From: Campylobacterales bacterium
Lineage (GTDB): Bacteria > Campylobacterota > Campylobacteria > Campylobacterales > Sulfurimonadaceae
Length of the DNA: 64,000 nt
Reading direction: 5' to 3'
Assembly: GCA_026390115.1 (NCBI GenBank)
Contig: JAPLGO010000012.1
Span: 248,001-312,000, forward strand
Shown: positions 1 to 8,360 of the stretch, piece after piece
Layout of the letters: every line of letters begins with the position of its first letter
How positions within the stretch are numbered: position 1 is the stretch's first letter
The notes under the pieces: generated by a model
What the model saw: the letters and a program-made list of their open reading frames with translations, nothing else
What the model was told of the DNA's origin: nothing
The model's database searches: none
Made by a program: the position numbers and the translations under genes

Positions 1-1350
1 CTGCAAAGGGTGAAAAATGGGGAGATTTTCGGCTTTGTCGGGACTCTTGCCGAAATTGGATATCTGTTTCAAAAAGAGTTTACGGGGGAACTTAAAATTG
101 CCGGCAAATTTGATGAATTTTGGGAGCTTGGAGTCGCAGTAAGAAATGATGACAAAGTGCTTTTAGAGATTTTACAAAAAGTCGTTGATTCTATAAGTGA
201 AGCCCAAAAGCAGACAGTTTTAAATAGGTGGATAGCCGTTAAGTATGAGAGAGGCATTGACTATACAATGGTATGGGAAGTCGTGCTCTTTGCACTTCTA
301 CTTTTGTCATTTGTGATTTACTGGAATAGAAGACTCTCGCAAATAAACAGAGAATTGGAAGAGGCAAAGAATACGGCAGAGGCTGCTACGCAAGTGAAAT
401 CAAATTTTTTGGCAAATATGTCCCATGAAATACGAACGCCGATGAATGCAATAGTCGGGATGAGTTATCTTGTGAAGCAAACAAAATTAAATGAAATTCA
501 GATGAATTATATACAAAAAATAGAGACCGCTTCCAATAATTTATTGACTCTTCTCAATGATGTCTTAGATTTTTCAAAGATGGAAGCAAACAAGTTAGAG
601 CTTAGCAAAGTAAATTTCAGTCTAACAGAACTTTTAGATAATCTTAGTAGCATTATAAATATAAAAGCCGATGAAAAGGGATTAGAATTTAGGGTGATAT
701 ATGATAAGAGTGAGAGCATGTATCTTTATGGAGACAGTTTAAGAATAAGTCAGATTCTTATGAACCTCACATCCAATGCCGTCAAATTTACAAAGAGTGG
801 AAAAGTAGAGTTAAAGGTTGAACAAATTTCAGATGAAAAATTTAGATTTTCTGTCTCTGATACGGGGATAGGGATAAGCAAAGAGCAGGCGGATAAGCTG
901 TTTTCGTCATTTACACAGGGTGATGCAAGTACGACAAGAAAATATGGCGGAACCGGTTTAGGCTTGGCGATAAGTAAAGAACTTGTTCTTCTTATGAACG
1001 GAAAAATCTGGATTGAGAGTGTAGTAGATGAGGGGAGTAAGTTTATATTTGAGATAGAGTTGGTAAAAGTTGATGAACTTCCTAAAAAACATGTGAGTCA
1101 GCTTGAAATGCCCTTACAGATAAATGGCAAAGTAAAAAAAGTGTTGATAAGCAGTGACAAAAGAGAGAGTCTATTTCAAGATTTGCAATTCGCAATTATG
1201 GGAAGAAGACCTAATTTGTGTGAGCCGATTATTGAAGAGATTGATAGCTATGATTTAGAAGAGAAGGATAAACAATTGTTTGAGCAAGTAAAAAAATTAG
1301 TGAATAAATATAAATTCAGTGAGGCAAAGGAGCTGTTTGATGCGAAGTAA
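1..1350 (+). CDS. Sensor histidine kinase, 5' end cut by window edge
   Basis: The reading frame is open from base 1, so the gene starts upstream of the window; the first in-window start codon (GTG at 10) is probably internal. The visible N-terminus (about 80 residues) resembles the end of a periplasmic solute-binding sensor domain of the SBP_bac_3 type. One membrane segment follows (about residues 87-106 counted from base 10), then a short coiled linker, a HisKA box (SHEIRTP, His about 139) and an HATPase domain with N (LTSNAVKFT), G1 (DTGIGIS) and G2 (GGTGLGLAIS) motifs. The last 90 residues carry no receiver Asp and look like the helical tail found after receivers in longer hybrid kinases. 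It overlaps the next gene by 11 nt, so the two are probably co-translated. The ligand is unknown. Confidence 0.88.
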   Translation: MQRVKNGEIFGFVGTLAEIGYLFQKEFTGELKIAGKFDEFWELGVAVRNDDKVLLEILQKVVDSISEAQKQTVLNRWIAVKYERGIDYTMVWEVVLFALLLLSFVIYWNRRLSQINRELEEAKNTAEAATQVKSNFLANMSHEIRTPMNAIVGMSYLVKQTKLNEIQMNYIQKIETASNNLLTLLNDVLDFSKMEANKLELSKVNFSLTELLDNLSSIINIKADEKGLEFRVIYDKSESMYLYGDSLRISQILMNLTSNAVKFTKSGKVELKVEQISDEKFRFSVSDTGIGISKEQADKLFSSFTQGDASTTRKYGGTGLGLAISKELVLLMNGKIWIESVVDEGSKFIFEIELVKVDELPKKHVSQLEMPLQINGKVKKVLISSDKRESLFQDLQFAIMGRRPNLCEPIIEEIDSYDLEEKDKQLFEQVKKLVNKYKFSEAKELFDAK

Positions 1351-2458
1351 ACAAACAATATTGATTGTAGATGACATAAAAGAGAATATTGATGTACTGG
1401 TTGAATTACTCAAAAAATTTGATGTCATAACAGCGCTTGATGGGCAGAGCGCAATTGATATAGCACTCCAAGAAGAGAATATCGACCTTGTCCTTCTTGA
1501 TATCATGATGCCGAAAATGAATGGATTTGAAGTGTGTAAAATACTAAAACAAAATCCAAAAACCACCAATATTCCTATTATATTTTTGAGTGCTAAAGAC
1601 AAACGCCAAGATATAGAAAAGGGTTTTGAAGCAGGAGGTGTGGATTATATTGTTAAGCCCTTTAACCCAAATGAACTTTTATCCAGAGTTGGGACTCACT
1701 TAGAGCTGAGAGGGTACCAAAAAGATTTGGAAGCAAGAGTTAAAGAAGAGATTAAAAAAAATTTAGATAAAGAGCAGATGATACATCAGCAGGCAAAACA
1801 GGCGGCAATCGGTGAACTTTTGATGCATATAGCACATCAATGGAAACAGCCTCTCTCTACTTTGGGCTCCATAAATATTTTAAACAAGGCAAGGGTAGAG
1901 GAGGGTGTGCTTCCAACTTTGGAGGAGTTTAAAAAATCAGTCGAGAAGTCTGAAGAGCTTATCATGTTTATGTCAGACACAATAGAGACTTTCAAAAATT
2001 TTTATAAGCCATCCAATGAAAATGAAAATTATTTTATATATGAGTGTGTTTTAAATATATTGTCAATTGTTGAGGCAACATTCTATTTTGATAATATTCA
2101 TATATATATTACTTTTATTGAGGAAGAGCAAACTTATGGCAATGTAAACGAGTTTTCACAGGTTATATTCTCAATTTTAAGCAACGCAAGAGAAGTTTTT
2201 AGACTTAGAAAGACAGAAAAACCGGAAATTCACATAAGAATTGAAAATCAAAAAATATCTATCCGTGATAACGGCGGTGGAATAGATGCACTGCTCATTG
2301 ATAGTATATTTTTACCCTATATCGGTTCCGGAAATAGCACGGGAATAGGACTTTATCTCGCTAAAAATATAGTAGAAAAGAACAATGGAATTATCACTGC
2401 TGCAAATACAGAAGATGGAGCAATCTTTACCATAGAGTTTATAACATGGATGGATTAA
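1340..2458 (+). CDS. Response regulator receiver fused to AHQW-type histidine kinase
   Basis: Cytoplasmic two-component protein of 372 residues. The receiver domain (about 5-120) has the acidic pair D11/D12, phospho-acceptor D54 in LLDIMMP and the conserved Lys in VKPF. A coiled linker leads to a kinase domain whose His box reads AHQWKQPL, a variant common in Campylobacterota, followed by an HATPase domain (DNGGG, GIGLYLAK). ATG 1340 is preferred over an in-frame GTG at 1319 because AAAGGAG lies about eight bases upstream and the first receiver strand starts right after it. It overlaps the upstream kinase gene by 11 nt and the downstream regulator by 13 nt, so the three genes probably form one phosphorelay operon. 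Confidence 0.9.
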   Translation: MRSKQTILIVDDIKENIDVLVELLKKFDVITALDGQSAIDIALQEENIDLVLLDIMMPKMNGFEVCKILKQNPKTTNIPIIFLSAKDKRQDIEKGFEAGGVDYIVKPFNPNELLSRVGTHLELRGYQKDLEARVKEEIKKNLDKEQMIHQQAKQAAIGELLMHIAHQWKQPLSTLGSINILNKARVEEGVLPTLEEFKKSVEKSEELIMFMSDTIETFKNFYKPSNENENYFIYECVLNILSIVEATFYFDNIHIYITFIEEEQTYGNVNEFSQVIFSILSNAREVFRLRKTEKPEIHIRIENQKISIRDNGGGIDALLIDSIFLPYIGSGNSTGIGLYLAKNIVEKNNGIITAANTEDGAIFTIEFITWMD

Positions 2459-3114
2459 AAGAGTTAAATCTGCTTTTTTTGGAAGATAATGAAGAGTTTG
2501 CTAACAATACAATAGAATTTTTGGGTATATATTTTAAAAACATTTTTCACGCAACATCGGTGCAAAATGCAATAAAGCTGTTCAACGATAACAAAGTAGA
2601 TGTAATTATTTCAGATATTAAAGTTCATGATGGAAGCGGGCTTGCTTTTGTACAAAAAGTGAGAGAAACAAACAATGAAATACCAATTGTTATTTTAAGT
2701 GCCCATAAAGAGGAAGATTTTCTTTTTAAAGCTATTCGCTTGCGTATAATATCGTATGAGTTAAAACCCCTTAGTTACGACAAATTTATGAAACTTTTAG
2801 AGAGGCTTCAAGATATATTTAAACCAAAACATATACTCAATTTTAATAATGGAATTAAGTATGATTTTGAAAAAAAAGAGTTTGAAGCAGAGGGTAAATC
2901 TATTAAACTCGCAAATCAGGAGATTCTGTTTGTTGAGCTTATGATAAAAAATATCGATAAAATTGTGACAACAGACATGATTCAAAGAAGTGTTTGGCAA
3001 GAAAAAACAATGAGTGAATCGGCATTGAAGAATTTACTCTTTAGATTGCGAAAAAAAATGGGTTATGACTTTATAACAACCATCCAATGTCTGGGATACA
3101 AATTAACAATATAA
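2446..3114 (+). CDS. OmpR-family response regulator
   Basis: A 222-residue DNA-binding regulator. The N-terminal receiver has D14 and phospho-acceptor D57 (IISDIKV); the usual Lys lies in the ELKPLSY segment. The C-terminal half is a winged-helix transcriptional regulatory domain ending in the family-typical recognition helix and wing (LRKKMG, then a QCLGYKL ending). It is the likely output of the two kinases encoded upstream. Its target genes cannot be read from the window. The converging gene downstream is only 57 bp away. Confidence 0.88.
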   Translation: MDGLKELNLLFLEDNEEFANNTIEFLGIYFKNIFHATSVQNAIKLFNDNKVDVIISDIKVHDGSGLAFVQKVRETNNEIPIVILSAHKEEDFLFKAIRLRIISYELKPLSYDKFMKLLERLQDIFKPKHILNFNNGIKYDFEKKEFEAEGKSIKLANQEILFVELMIKNIDKIVTTDMIQRSVWQEKTMSESALKNLLFRLRKKMGYDFITTIQCLGYKLTI

Positions 3115-3171
3115 TATTTTTTTACTCTTTATTTTGCACTTCTTTGAGTGCGACATCTTTCTCCTTCTTAA

Positions 3172-4809
3172 CTACATCATGCATCGCAGCAATAGCACAA
3201 TATTGATGATAAACATCAGGGTAAAAGCAGTTCTGTAAAAGACTATCGGAGATCTTTCTATTATGGAACTCTCCTTAGAAAAAAAAGGTTTTACATTTTG
3301 TGGAGATTGCAGTTCGTAGAGCATCTCTGAGTAGTGCTGGTATCTTTTCTCTTTATCAATCGTTATTGAACGCAGAATAATGCTATCAAGCCATGCAGGA
3401 ATATTTTTGTTATAGGTGCTTGGTTTTTTAGCTTCTCTAAATAAGGGTGTTTGGAAAGGTTCTATTTCGCCATAAGGGTATTTTCCGGTTAAAGCAAGGT
3501 AGAGTGTTACTCCGATTGAAAAAATTTCCGTTGTTTCACTTATCGCCTCGTTTGAAAATCTTTCAGGTGATAAATAACTCGGTGTTCCAGCTCTTGTATC
3601 GATTGAAAAAATTTCAGTTATGCTTCCGAAATCTATTATTTTAAACTTCAGATTTTCATCCGCATCTTTTGAAATCATAATATTATTTGGTTTGATATCA
3701 CCATGGACCAAGTCACACTTTAGTAAAAACTGAGACATCTTCAGCAGTGTTTTTGCCAGTTCAACAGCATCATCTATGGTTATTTGCTTGTGAGTCAGGT
3801 ATTTATTTAAATCTTCACCTTTAAATGTTTGCATTACATAGTAGCGCTGTGTTCTGTTTTTTGGAATAACAGCTTTTGGAAAAAAGTCGGCTTTTAATCT
3901 TTTGGCATTCCATGCCTCTTTTACAAAAAAGTCTAAAACAGTCTCATCATCCACCGCCTCTATAGGGGCGAATTTAAGAACATAGTGCTTATTTTTTTTT
4001 GCGCAAAGCCACGTCCTGTCGTTTTGAATAAGTGATTTTTCAAGGGTATAGCCATCTATTGTCTCACCTTTTTTCAGACTCTCTGGAATAGGAAGGTTCT
4101 GCTGTTTGAGTTTTTCCACTTCATTGGCTTCCAAAATTTCCACAACTATTGCCGTAGTGTCATCGGGAAGATTGTCATTCATCAGTTTGCTTGCTTTTTT
4201 GACTAAAGCTGTCGCACCGAGGGTTATCCCCTCTTCGAGCCTCTCTTCGCTCATGATTGTGTAGAGACCATCGCTACAAAGTAGAATTTTGTCCTCTTTT
4301 TGAATTATATTTTCAAAATAGTATGGATCTACTTCATTCTCTATCCCTATGGACTGCGTTAAAACATTTTCATATCCTGTTTCACCCATGGAGTGATCAA
4401 AAGAGAGTTGAATTATCTTTTTGTTGCGGTAGAGATAGACTCTGCTGTCTCCGACATTTGCACCGTAGAGTCTATTTCCCTCAATAACTACAATAGTCAG
4501 AGTTGTAACCAGCTCACTTCTCTCGTAATTTATCATTGACTCTTTGTATAGAATGGAGTTGATTGATTTTATAAAAGTTTTTAAAGATTTTTCAATGCTC
4601 CAACTCTTAGGACGGATTTTGAAGTTATTAATGAGGTATGAAGTAACCCTTGAAGCAGCTTCGGCTCCCGCATCGGCACTGCCGACCCCGTCGCAGACTA
4701 CGGCAACCGTTACATTGCCTATACTCTTTACATCGTAAAAGTCATCGCCTCTGAGCTCTTTGCGTTTGGCAAGTGAAAAGCCGGAAATTTTTATGTTGTT
4801 TTGATTCAT
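3172..4809 (-). CDS. Bifunctional PP2C phosphatase / Ser-Thr protein kinase
   Basis: A 545-residue fusion. Residues about 20-225 form a PP2C-type phosphatase with metal-site motifs VCDGVGS, GDSRVYLY, LCSDGLY and DDTTA. Residues about 250-500 form a Hanks-type kinase with the ATP-binding Lys in VLKFAP, catalytic loop HGDIKPNN (HGD instead of HRD), DFGS and the GTPSYLSPE activation segment. A hydrophobic helix near the C-terminus (about 522-541) probably anchors it to the inner membrane with both domains cytoplasmic. It is transcribed divergently from the nitrate reductase gene. The same fusion type is known beside nitrate assimilation genes in other proteobacteria such as Pseudomonas, which suggests control of nitrate uptake or reduction; that role is inferred. 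A charged 20-codon reading frame begins just beyond the stop in another frame and could be a lost C-terminal tail. Confidence 0.9.
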   Translation of the reverse strand: MNQNNIKISGFSLAKRKELRGDDFYDVKSIGNVTVAVVCDGVGSADAGAEAASRVTSYLINNFKIRPKSWSIEKSLKTFIKSINSILYKESMINYERSELVTTLTIVVIEGNRLYGANVGDSRVYLYRNKKIIQLSFDHSMGETGYENVLTQSIGIENEVDPYYFENIIQKEDKILLCSDGLYTIMSEERLEEGITLGATALVKKASKLMNDNLPDDTTAIVVEILEANEVEKLKQQNLPIPESLKKGETIDGYTLEKSLIQNDRTWLCAKKNKHYVLKFAPIEAVDDETVLDFFVKEAWNAKRLKADFFPKAVIPKNRTQRYYVMQTFKGEDLNKYLTHKQITIDDAVELAKTLLKMSQFLLKCDLVHGDIKPNNIMISKDADENLKFKIIDFGSITEIFSIDTRAGTPSYLSPERFSNEAISETTEIFSIGVTLYLALTGKYPYGEIEPFQTPLFREAKKPSTYNKNIPAWLDSIILRSITIDKEKRYQHYSEMLYELQSPQNVKPFFSKESSIIERSPIVFYRTAFTLMFIINIVLLLRCMM

Positions 4810-4874
4810 AATTAATCTTTAATTTTGATGTATATAATTAAGAAACTATACTTAATTTTTCTTTTAAACAAAGG

Positions 4875-4885
4875 AGTATATCACC
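4875..4885 (+). promoter_or_regulatory. Candidate shared motif upstream of nitrate reductase
   Basis: The 11-mer AGTATATCACC lies in the divergent region before the nitrate reductase gene and recurs exactly at 13185-13195, upstream of the nitrate transporter gene. Within this window both copies precede nitrate genes, but their orientation relative to the gene differs. It may be an operator or a coincidence in AT-rich DNA. Confidence 0.2.
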
Positions 4886-4959
4886 AATAGGTGGCGAAGT
4901 ATTGCGAGAGTTGTATGATTTTTATGCAATATAATCTTAGCTTTACATTAAAATACAAG

Positions 4960-4965
4960 TATAAT
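4960..4965 (+). promoter_or_regulatory. Probable -10 element of nitrate reductase gene
   Basis: A perfect TATAAT sits 28 bp before the chosen ATG; transcription would start near 4972. A second TATAAT at 4930-4935 could be an alternative. No good -35 hexamer is visible, which is common in Campylobacterota sigma-70 promoters. Confidence 0.5.
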
Positions 4966-4993
4966 AGCGTCAAGTATTACTATGGAGTTTGAG

Positions 4994-6973
4994 ATGATAA
5001 GGTCGGTATGCGGATATTGCGGAGTGGGATGTGGACTGGAGTTTGACAAAGATAAGCTTATCGGGGATGTTACGTATCCTATAAACGAGGGGAAGCTCTG
5101 CTCCAAAGGCATCTCTGAACTTATAAGTATTAATACATCTACCAGATTGCTAAGACCGCTTCTAAGAGAGAGTATAAAAGATGAATTTAAAATTTCGTCG
5201 TGGCAAGATAGCATAAGAGCTATTACAGATAAAATAAAAGAGACACCAAAAGAGAAGATAGGCTTTTATCTCTCAGGGCAATTGCTTACAGAGGATTACT
5301 ACATTGCAAATAAATTTGGCAAGGGGTTTATCGGCACAAACAATGTTGACACAAACAGCCGCACATGTATGTCAAGTGCAGTGGTTGCCTATAAAAAATC
5401 AATCGGCGCAGATTTTGTACCGCTTAGAATGGATGATATTTTCAAGGCGAACCTGCTAATTTTAGCGGGTGCAAATACAGCAGAAGCGCATGTAGTCTTT
5501 CACAACCAAATTAAAAAAGCAAAAAAAGAGGGTTTAAAGGTGGTCGTTATAGACCCTAGATTTACAGATACGTCAAAGATTGCTGATATATATCTGCCCA
5601 TAAAGGTCGGAGGCGATATAGATTTTTTTAATCTTATATCAAAAAGATTAATCGATGAAGAGTTATACAACAGAGAGTTTGTAGAGAATCATATAAACAA
5701 TTTTGAGTTATTAAAAAACAAATTTAAAAGAGCAGCCGTTACAAAGATGTTAAAAAGAACGGGTCTTACAGCTGAACAGTTTGATGCGTTTTTTGAGCTT
5801 TACAAAAATAGCGAAAATATAATCACGGCATGGACTATGGGATTAAATCAATCAGTTCAGGGTGTGGATAAAAACTTAAGTCTTATAAACACGCACCTTT
5901 TAACCGGAAAAATATTCAAAGAGGGAAATGGACCTCTCAGTCTTACCGGTCAGCCAAATGCGATGGGAGGAAGAGAAGTCGGAGGACTCTCAACTATGCT
6001 TGCTGTTCATTTGGGGTTTGACAGTGAGAGTGTAAAAAAAGTATCAAAATTTTGGAATACTGATAAGATAGACAATAAACCGGGGTTGACAGCAACACAG
6101 ATGTTAGAAGCGAATTTGGATGTGCTGATTATTTGCCATACAGACCCCGTTTATCATCTGCCAAACAGAAACAGGGTTGAAGAGTTGATAGCGAAAATTC
6201 CGATGGTTGTCGAGATAAATGCGTACGAAAACAGCGAAACAGCGAAGTACGCACATATAAGACTTCCGGCAGCTCCATGGGGAGAAAAAGAGGGAACGCA
6301 GACGAATCTTGACAGAACAATCACAAAGCAGGAGAAACTGACACGCACTTCTATAGAATGCAAACCTGATTGGGAGATATTTAAACTCTTGGCATGTGGA
6401 CTCGGATACGAGAGAGAATTTAATTATCAACATCCTAAAGAGATATTTCAAGAGTATCAGGAGATGACGAAGTTAAACGGTTACATGGATATAAGTGAAG
6501 TTTCTTATGATGAACTCTCAGAAAAACCGTTTATCTGGGGTGAAAAGATAAAGAACTTTTTAACTCCGGATAAAAAAGGAAATCTCTTTTTTGTGGAAAA
6601 CAGACTGCTGAGCGAAAAAACAACGCTTGAATACCCCTTTATACTCTTAACAGGCAGAACCAGAGATCAGTGGCACAGCGGAACAAAAACAAATCTGCCG
6701 ACAACGTTGCTTAAATACAAAGAGCTGAACTTTTGTGAGATACATCCTGAAGATGCAAAGAATCTCTCTATAAAAAATGGGGATGAGATAAGAGTTGTCT
6801 CAAAACGAGGCAGTTTACTTACTAAAGCGTTGGTAACAGATGCTATAAATGAAAAAACACTGTTTATACCGATAAGCAATAGAGAAGTAAATTACCTCAC
6901 AAATGATTTGCTAGACAGAGAATCTTTTGAACCAGATTATAATCATAGTGCCGTGAAAATAGAAAAATTGTAG
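4994..6973 (+). CDS. nasA: Assimilatory nitrate reductase catalytic subunit (NasA/NarB type)
   Basis: Cytoplasmic molybdopterin enzyme reducing nitrate to nitrite. Cysteines 6, 9, 13 and 36 bind the N-terminal [4Fe-4S] cluster, and NSRTCMSSA near residue 125 supplies the likely Mo-ligand cysteine. The C-terminal molybdopterin-dinucleotide domain (from about 540) includes LTGRTRDQWHSGT, typical of this family. There is no flavin or extra FeS domain and no Tat signal, so ferredoxin or a similar small carrier is the likely donor. ATG 4994 (659 residues) is preferred over ATG 4982 because GGAG lies six bases before it. It forms a pathway with the MFS transporter and ferredoxin-nitrite reductase encoded at 11854-15211. 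Formate dehydrogenase is the main alternative, made unlikely by that context. Confidence 0.88.
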   Translation: MIRSVCGYCGVGCGLEFDKDKLIGDVTYPINEGKLCSKGISELISINTSTRLLRPLLRESIKDEFKISSWQDSIRAITDKIKETPKEKIGFYLSGQLLTEDYYIANKFGKGFIGTNNVDTNSRTCMSSAVVAYKKSIGADFVPLRMDDIFKANLLILAGANTAEAHVVFHNQIKKAKKEGLKVVVIDPRFTDTSKIADIYLPIKVGGDIDFFNLISKRLIDEELYNREFVENHINNFELLKNKFKRAAVTKMLKRTGLTAEQFDAFFELYKNSENIITAWTMGLNQSVQGVDKNLSLINTHLLTGKIFKEGNGPLSLTGQPNAMGGREVGGLSTMLAVHLGFDSESVKKVSKFWNTDKIDNKPGLTATQMLEANLDVLIICHTDPVYHLPNRNRVEELIAKIPMVVEINAYENSETAKYAHIRLPAAPWGEKEGTQTNLDRTITKQEKLTRTSIECKPDWEIFKLLACGLGYEREFNYQHPKEIFQEYQEMTKLNGYMDISEVSYDELSEKPFIWGEKIKNFLTPDKKGNLFFVENRLLSEKTTLEYPFILLTGRTRDQWHSGTKTNLPTTLLKYKELNFCEIHPEDAKNLSIKNGDEIRVVSKRGSLLTKALVTDAINEKTLFIPISNREVNYLTNDLLDRESFEPDYNHSAVKIEKL

Positions 6974-7145
6974 AGTTGGAGGGATTGATAAGTCAAAATT
7001 GGAAAGTGAAATAATGAATTTGGTTAAAAACTAAAGAAGTCTGATTTATTAATAAAAATCATAGTATTGACGGCAACTACATTAAATTGTGCCATCAACA
7101 TTAACTTTTTATTGTTAGAACAAGATTAAGAAAGATGAAAAATAC

Positions 7146-8330
7146 TTACAGATATAAGTCAAGACAGAGTATTATCTCTTTTGAATCATGTAAAAATCTT
7201 TTTGAAAATGTACGGCACATATTGCCTGATGCGCTGGAGATATATTTTTGTGAGATAAATATACCATCTTTTGAATTTTTACATATGTAGTAGTAATCTT
7301 TGAGTGAATAATCCTCTCCATGAACAGAAGGTTCATAAAAGCCTCTTTGTTTTGTTAAAAGAGTTGTTTCACCTAGTTGCGTAGAATCATATGAATTTAT
7401 AAAATATAGCGCTTCAACAATTTGTACTTCCTCCAATATTTTCAGTACTTTTGTGCTTTGAATATTTTTAGTTTTAGTGATAATTGCAATAATTTTTTCC
7501 GAGATATTTAAGGCTTCCAATTGAAGATTATTTTTAACTCTTATGATAGATTCTAAATAATCTTTATGTTTATACCCAATAGTTTGAATTTTATTGACTA
7601 TCTCTTTGCAATCAGCTTCACCTACAGAGGGATATGCAAAATAATATCCTTGAAACAGGTCTATACCAAAGTTTAAGGATTTTAAAACTTCACTGTCATC
7701 TTCAACACCTTCAGAGAGAGCAATAGCACCAATCTTGTAGCACATATTGGCGATAGCGCCCAATATAGCTGCATTTATATCATTTGTTTCTATATCTTTT
7801 AAAAGTGATTTATCTATTTTAACAATATCCGGTTTTACAATAGAGAGTCTGTCAAATTGTGAGTCGCCCGTGCCAAAATCATCAATCGCAATATTAAACC
7901 CTCTCTCTTTATAGTAATTTGAAAAATCTTTTAGTGACTGAGTGCTCTGTATCTCATCTTCCTTCACTTCTAAAACGATATTTTTTGCAGGAATATTTAA
8001 TGTAGCAAGCACCTCTTCAAACGAGTATTGTTCACTTTTAAATGCATTATTAATAGAGGATGATTCGAAATTTAAAAAAAGCAGTACCTTATTGTCTCTG
8101 TCATAATAGTTTTTAAACTTTTTTATAGACATTATTCTGGCTAGCTTATCTAATTCTAATGCAAAACCAGCAGACTTAGCCTCTTCAAAGAGGATATTCG
8201 GCGGTAAGTAAATATCATTTTTATATCCTCTTAACAGTGCTTCATATCCAAAAATCTTTTTCTTTTTTATAGATACAATCGGCTGAAAATATATGTCAAT
8301 ATGGGTAATGCCAAGTTCTTTAAAATACAA
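7146..8330 (-). CDS. EAL-domain protein (c-di-GMP phosphodiesterase) with C-terminal sensor-like domain
   Basis: A 394-residue protein. An EAL domain (about 10-245) carries the residues expected of an active phosphodiesterase: YEALLRG, the Asn in FLNFESS, EVKEDE, IDDFGTGDSQ, DIVKIDKSL and EGVED. The remaining 150 residues form a Cache/YkuI-C-like fold (GEDYS near 335, FISQKYISSASG near 355) and may sense a ligand; that part is inference. The start is TTG at 8330 with AGGAT upstream. It lies 30 nt after the stop of the Cache/CheW gene and in the same reading frame with no other stop between, so the two may once have been one polypeptide. Confidence 0.85.
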   Translation of the reverse strand: MYFKELGITHIDIYFQPIVSIKKKKIFGYEALLRGYKNDIYLPPNILFEEAKSAGFALELDKLARIMSIKKFKNYYDRDNKVLLFLNFESSSINNAFKSEQYSFEEVLATLNIPAKNIVLEVKEDEIQSTQSLKDFSNYYKERGFNIAIDDFGTGDSQFDRLSIVKPDIVKIDKSLLKDIETNDINAAILGAIANMCYKIGAIALSEGVEDDSEVLKSLNFGIDLFQGYYFAYPSVGEADCKEIVNKIQTIGYKHKDYLESIIRVKNNLQLEALNISEKIIAIITKTKNIQSTKVLKILEEVQIVEALYFINSYDSTQLGETTLLTKQRGFYEPSVHGEDYSLKDYYYICKNSKDGIFISQKYISSASGNMCRTFSKRFLHDSKEIILCLDLYL

Positions 8331-8360
8331 TTTTATATCCTTTTTTAATAGCTGATTTGA

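Noticed and set aside
6104-6451. Minus-strand frames inside the nitrate reductase gene
   Set aside because: They lie wholly within a well-supported gene and show no family likeness or start signals.
6974-7145. Search for a tRNA or small RNA between nitrate reductase and the EAL gene
   Set aside because: No cloverleaf, TTCGA-type loop or strong hairpin was found; the spacer appears featureless.
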